From the NCBI GenBank assembly GCA_027314845.1, contig DAHVAA010000080.1:1-7017 (forward strand): DNA of 7,017 nucleotides. The letters run 5' to 3'. The position numbers and the translations under genes are program-made. The stretch's first letter is position 1; every line of letters begins with the position of its first letter. Positions 6,710-7,017 of the stretch are shown in pieces. This DNA is from Thermoplasmata archaeon. GTDB lineage: Archaea; Thermoplasmatota; Thermoplasmata; UBA184. The notes beneath the pieces are model-generated. The model was given only the letters and a program-made list of their open reading frames with translations, was not told the origin of the DNA and did no database searches.

Positions 6710-6757
6710 TTTGAACCGGCGAATGCCCTGGGCAACAGGGTCCTAAGCCCTGCCTCG

Positions 6758-6781
6758 TTGGCCCCGTCCGGACCGGACGGA
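6758..6781 (-). other. tRNA-Leu D-arm intron (about 21/22), 24 nt, perfect BHB
   Basis: The motif is complete. Outer helix: CUC (6790-6788) with GAG (6756-6754). 3' bulge: AAC (6759-6757). Central 4-bp helix: GGCC (6787-6784) with GGCC (6763-6760). 5' bulge: AAU (6783-6781). Inner helix: 7 bp, CCGUCCG (6780-6774) with CGGACGG (6770-6764), closed by a GUC loop. Cutting after the second nucleotide of each bulge joins GGCCAA to CGAGG and restores a normal-length D arm. GGCCAA occurs at both ends, giving a 6-nt direct repeat across the junctions. Confidence 0.9.
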
Positions 6782-6832
6782 TTGGCCGAGCTGGAGCACC
6801 CCCGCACAGTGAAGAGTATCGATCGGGGAAAG

Positions 6833-6939
6833 TAGCCCCGGCAGGAGTTCCGGCCCTCGGGATTCACCGTACCCGCGGCGTTCGAACCTGCGTCGCGAGA
6901 TCCAGAGTCTCGCATGATTGGCCACTACACCACGGGGCT
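6833..6939 (-). tRNA. tRNA-Gln(CUG) with a T-loop intron
   Basis: On the minus strand, exons 6939-6881 and 6846-6833 join into a 73-nt tRNA. Acceptor AGCCCCG pairs fully with CGGGGCU; the A1-U72 pair is typical of archaeal tRNA-Gln. The D arm is G10-U25, U11-A24 and G12-C23 with G18G19 in the loop. Anticodon stem CGAGA/UCUCG encloses loop CUCUGGA, giving anticodon CUG. The variable region is CGAC. T stem GCAGG (6891-6887) pairs fully with CCUGC (6845-6841), and the spliced T loop is UUCGAAU. Discriminator is A73 and CCA is not encoded. The gene decodes CAG. In most archaea it would be charged as Glu-tRNA-Gln and then amidated by GatDE; neither subunit gene is in this window. A TATA-like box about 28 nt upstream supports transcription from this strand. 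Confidence 0.95.
6847..6880 (-). other. tRNA-Gln T-loop intron (59/60), 34 nt, BHB motif
   Basis: The T stem (GCAGG/CCUGC) is the outer helix. 3' bulge: ACU (6848-6846). Central helix: UUCG (6886-6883) with CGGA (6852-6849), including one U-G pair. 5' bulge: AAC (6882-6880). Inner helix: GCC (6879-6877) with GGC (6855-6853), then a small internal loop and a CGGG/CCCG stem (6875-6872 with 6861-6858) closing a 10-nt loop. Cutting between the second and third nucleotides of each bulge gives exactly a 7-nt UUCGAAU T loop, which is why these boundaries were chosen over the adjacent 60/61 option. Confidence 0.9.
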
Positions 6940-6964
6940 ACACGTCGGCCAGCGTCGGGCCGTT

Positions 6965-6970
6965 GATAAA
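6965..6970 (-). promoter_or_regulatory. TATA-like box of the tRNA-Gln / tRNA-Leu unit
   Basis: GATAAA on the plus strand reads TTTATC on the minus strand, flanked by AACG. Its centre is about 28 nt upstream of the tRNA-Gln 5' end (6939), the distance expected for an archaeal TATA box with transcription starting within a few bases of the mature end. The same TTTATC core occurs before the CDF gene. No equally good box lies in the 27-nt gap before tRNA-Leu, so it may drive both tRNAs and possibly the phosphatase gene. The remaining bases to the window end hold no feature I can support. Confidence 0.6.
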
Positions 6971-7017
6971 CGTTGCCGCGCGGTCGGCGGACCGGATCGC
7001 TTTGGTCGCGCGAGAGA

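Larger units (their letters stand above)
6661..6805 (-). tRNA. tRNA-Leu(UAG) with two non-canonical introns
   Basis: Read on the minus strand, exons 6805-6782, 6757-6710 and 6674-6661 join into an 86-nt class II tRNA. Acceptor GCGGGGG pairs fully with CCCCCGC, discriminator A73. The D stem is C10-G25, U11-A24 and C12-G23 with G18G19 kept in the loop; the 13-22 pair is C-C. The anticodon stem CAGGG/CCCUG encloses loop CUUAGGA, giving anticodon UAG. The 15-nt variable arm has a UGCC/GGCA stem, as expected for tRNA-Leu. T stem GCCGG pairs fully with CCGGC, and after splicing the T loop is UUCAAAU. CCA is not encoded. Without intron removal the D arm is 24 nt too long and the T stem has no adjacent partner. 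It is 27 nt downstream of tRNA-Gln, so the two are probably co-transcribed. The pairings leave little doubt about identity; splicing is predicted. Confidence 0.92.

Noticed and set aside
6188..6835. Plus-strand open frame across the phosphatase gene and tRNA-Leu
   Set aside because: It runs antisense to a protein with a complete set of PPP motifs and through a structured tRNA gene. It has no recognisable domain or start signal.
6652..6925. Minus-strand open frames over the two tRNA genes
   Set aside because: They coincide with tRNA-Leu and tRNA-Gln, whose stems pair fully. No protein family match or ribosome binding site supports them.
6880..6939. tRNA-Gln as a truncated pseudogene with a broken T arm
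   Set aside because: The missing T-stem and acceptor strands are found intact 34 nt downstream with perfect pairing, and a BHB motif links the two parts.
6661..6939. Split or permuted tRNA genes
   Set aside because: The exons occur in normal 5'-to-3' order on one strand, so ordinary introns explain the arrangement.

Overview
The window is archaeal chromosomal DNA, strongly GC-rich, with G or C at most third codon positions. Evidence for Archaea: an archaeal/eukaryotic-type glutamyl-tRNA synthetase, an archaeal-type class I (DhnA/FbaB family) fructose-bisphosphate aldolase, the rRNA-modifying enzyme Tsr3 (found in archaea and eukaryotes), TATA-like boxes at the expected distance before several genes, and two tRNA genes whose introns fold into bulge-helix-bulge (BHB) splicing motifs. 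A high-GC member of Thermoplasmatota or a related lineage would fit, but the window has no marker that settles the phylum.

Layout, left to right. (1) 3-1445, plus: gltX, cut off at its 5' end by the window edge. (2) 1498-1887 and 1898-3148, plus: a small VOC/glyoxalase-fold metalloenzyme and a 12-helix MFS transporter 10 bp apart, probably one operon. (3) 3129-4013, minus: a cation diffusion facilitator (CDF) family transporter whose 3' end overlaps the MFS gene by 20 bp. (4) 4014-4152: a divergent promoter region. (5) 4153-5127 and about 5147-5665, plus: fructose-bisphosphate aldolase followed closely by tsr3. (6) 5666-5728: a short convergent spacer. (7) 5729-6634, minus: a PPP-type metallophosphatase with a strong Shine-Dalgarno sequence. 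(8) 6661-6805 and 6833-6939, minus: tRNA-Leu(UAG) and tRNA-Gln(CUG), upstream of the phosphatase in its transcriptional direction, with a TATA-like box at 6965-6970.

The most notable content is the tRNA pair. Read contiguously, neither gene makes a cloverleaf. Both become normal tRNAs once short introns are removed. tRNA-Gln has a 34-nt intron in the T loop (59/60). tRNA-Leu has a 24-nt intron in the D arm (about 21/22) and a 35-nt intron in the T loop, again at 59/60. All are at non-canonical positions, away from the usual 37/38 site. Two of the three have complete BHB motifs; the third has an A-G mismatch in its central helix. Gene finders that do not model such introns would miss both genes or call protein ORFs over them.

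The genes do not form one pathway. The recurring theme is translation: gltX, tRNA-Gln, tRNA-Leu and tsr3. They sit among a glycolytic/gluconeogenic aldolase, two membrane transporters, a VOC enzyme and a phosphatase. No mobile element, CRISPR array or defence system is visible.
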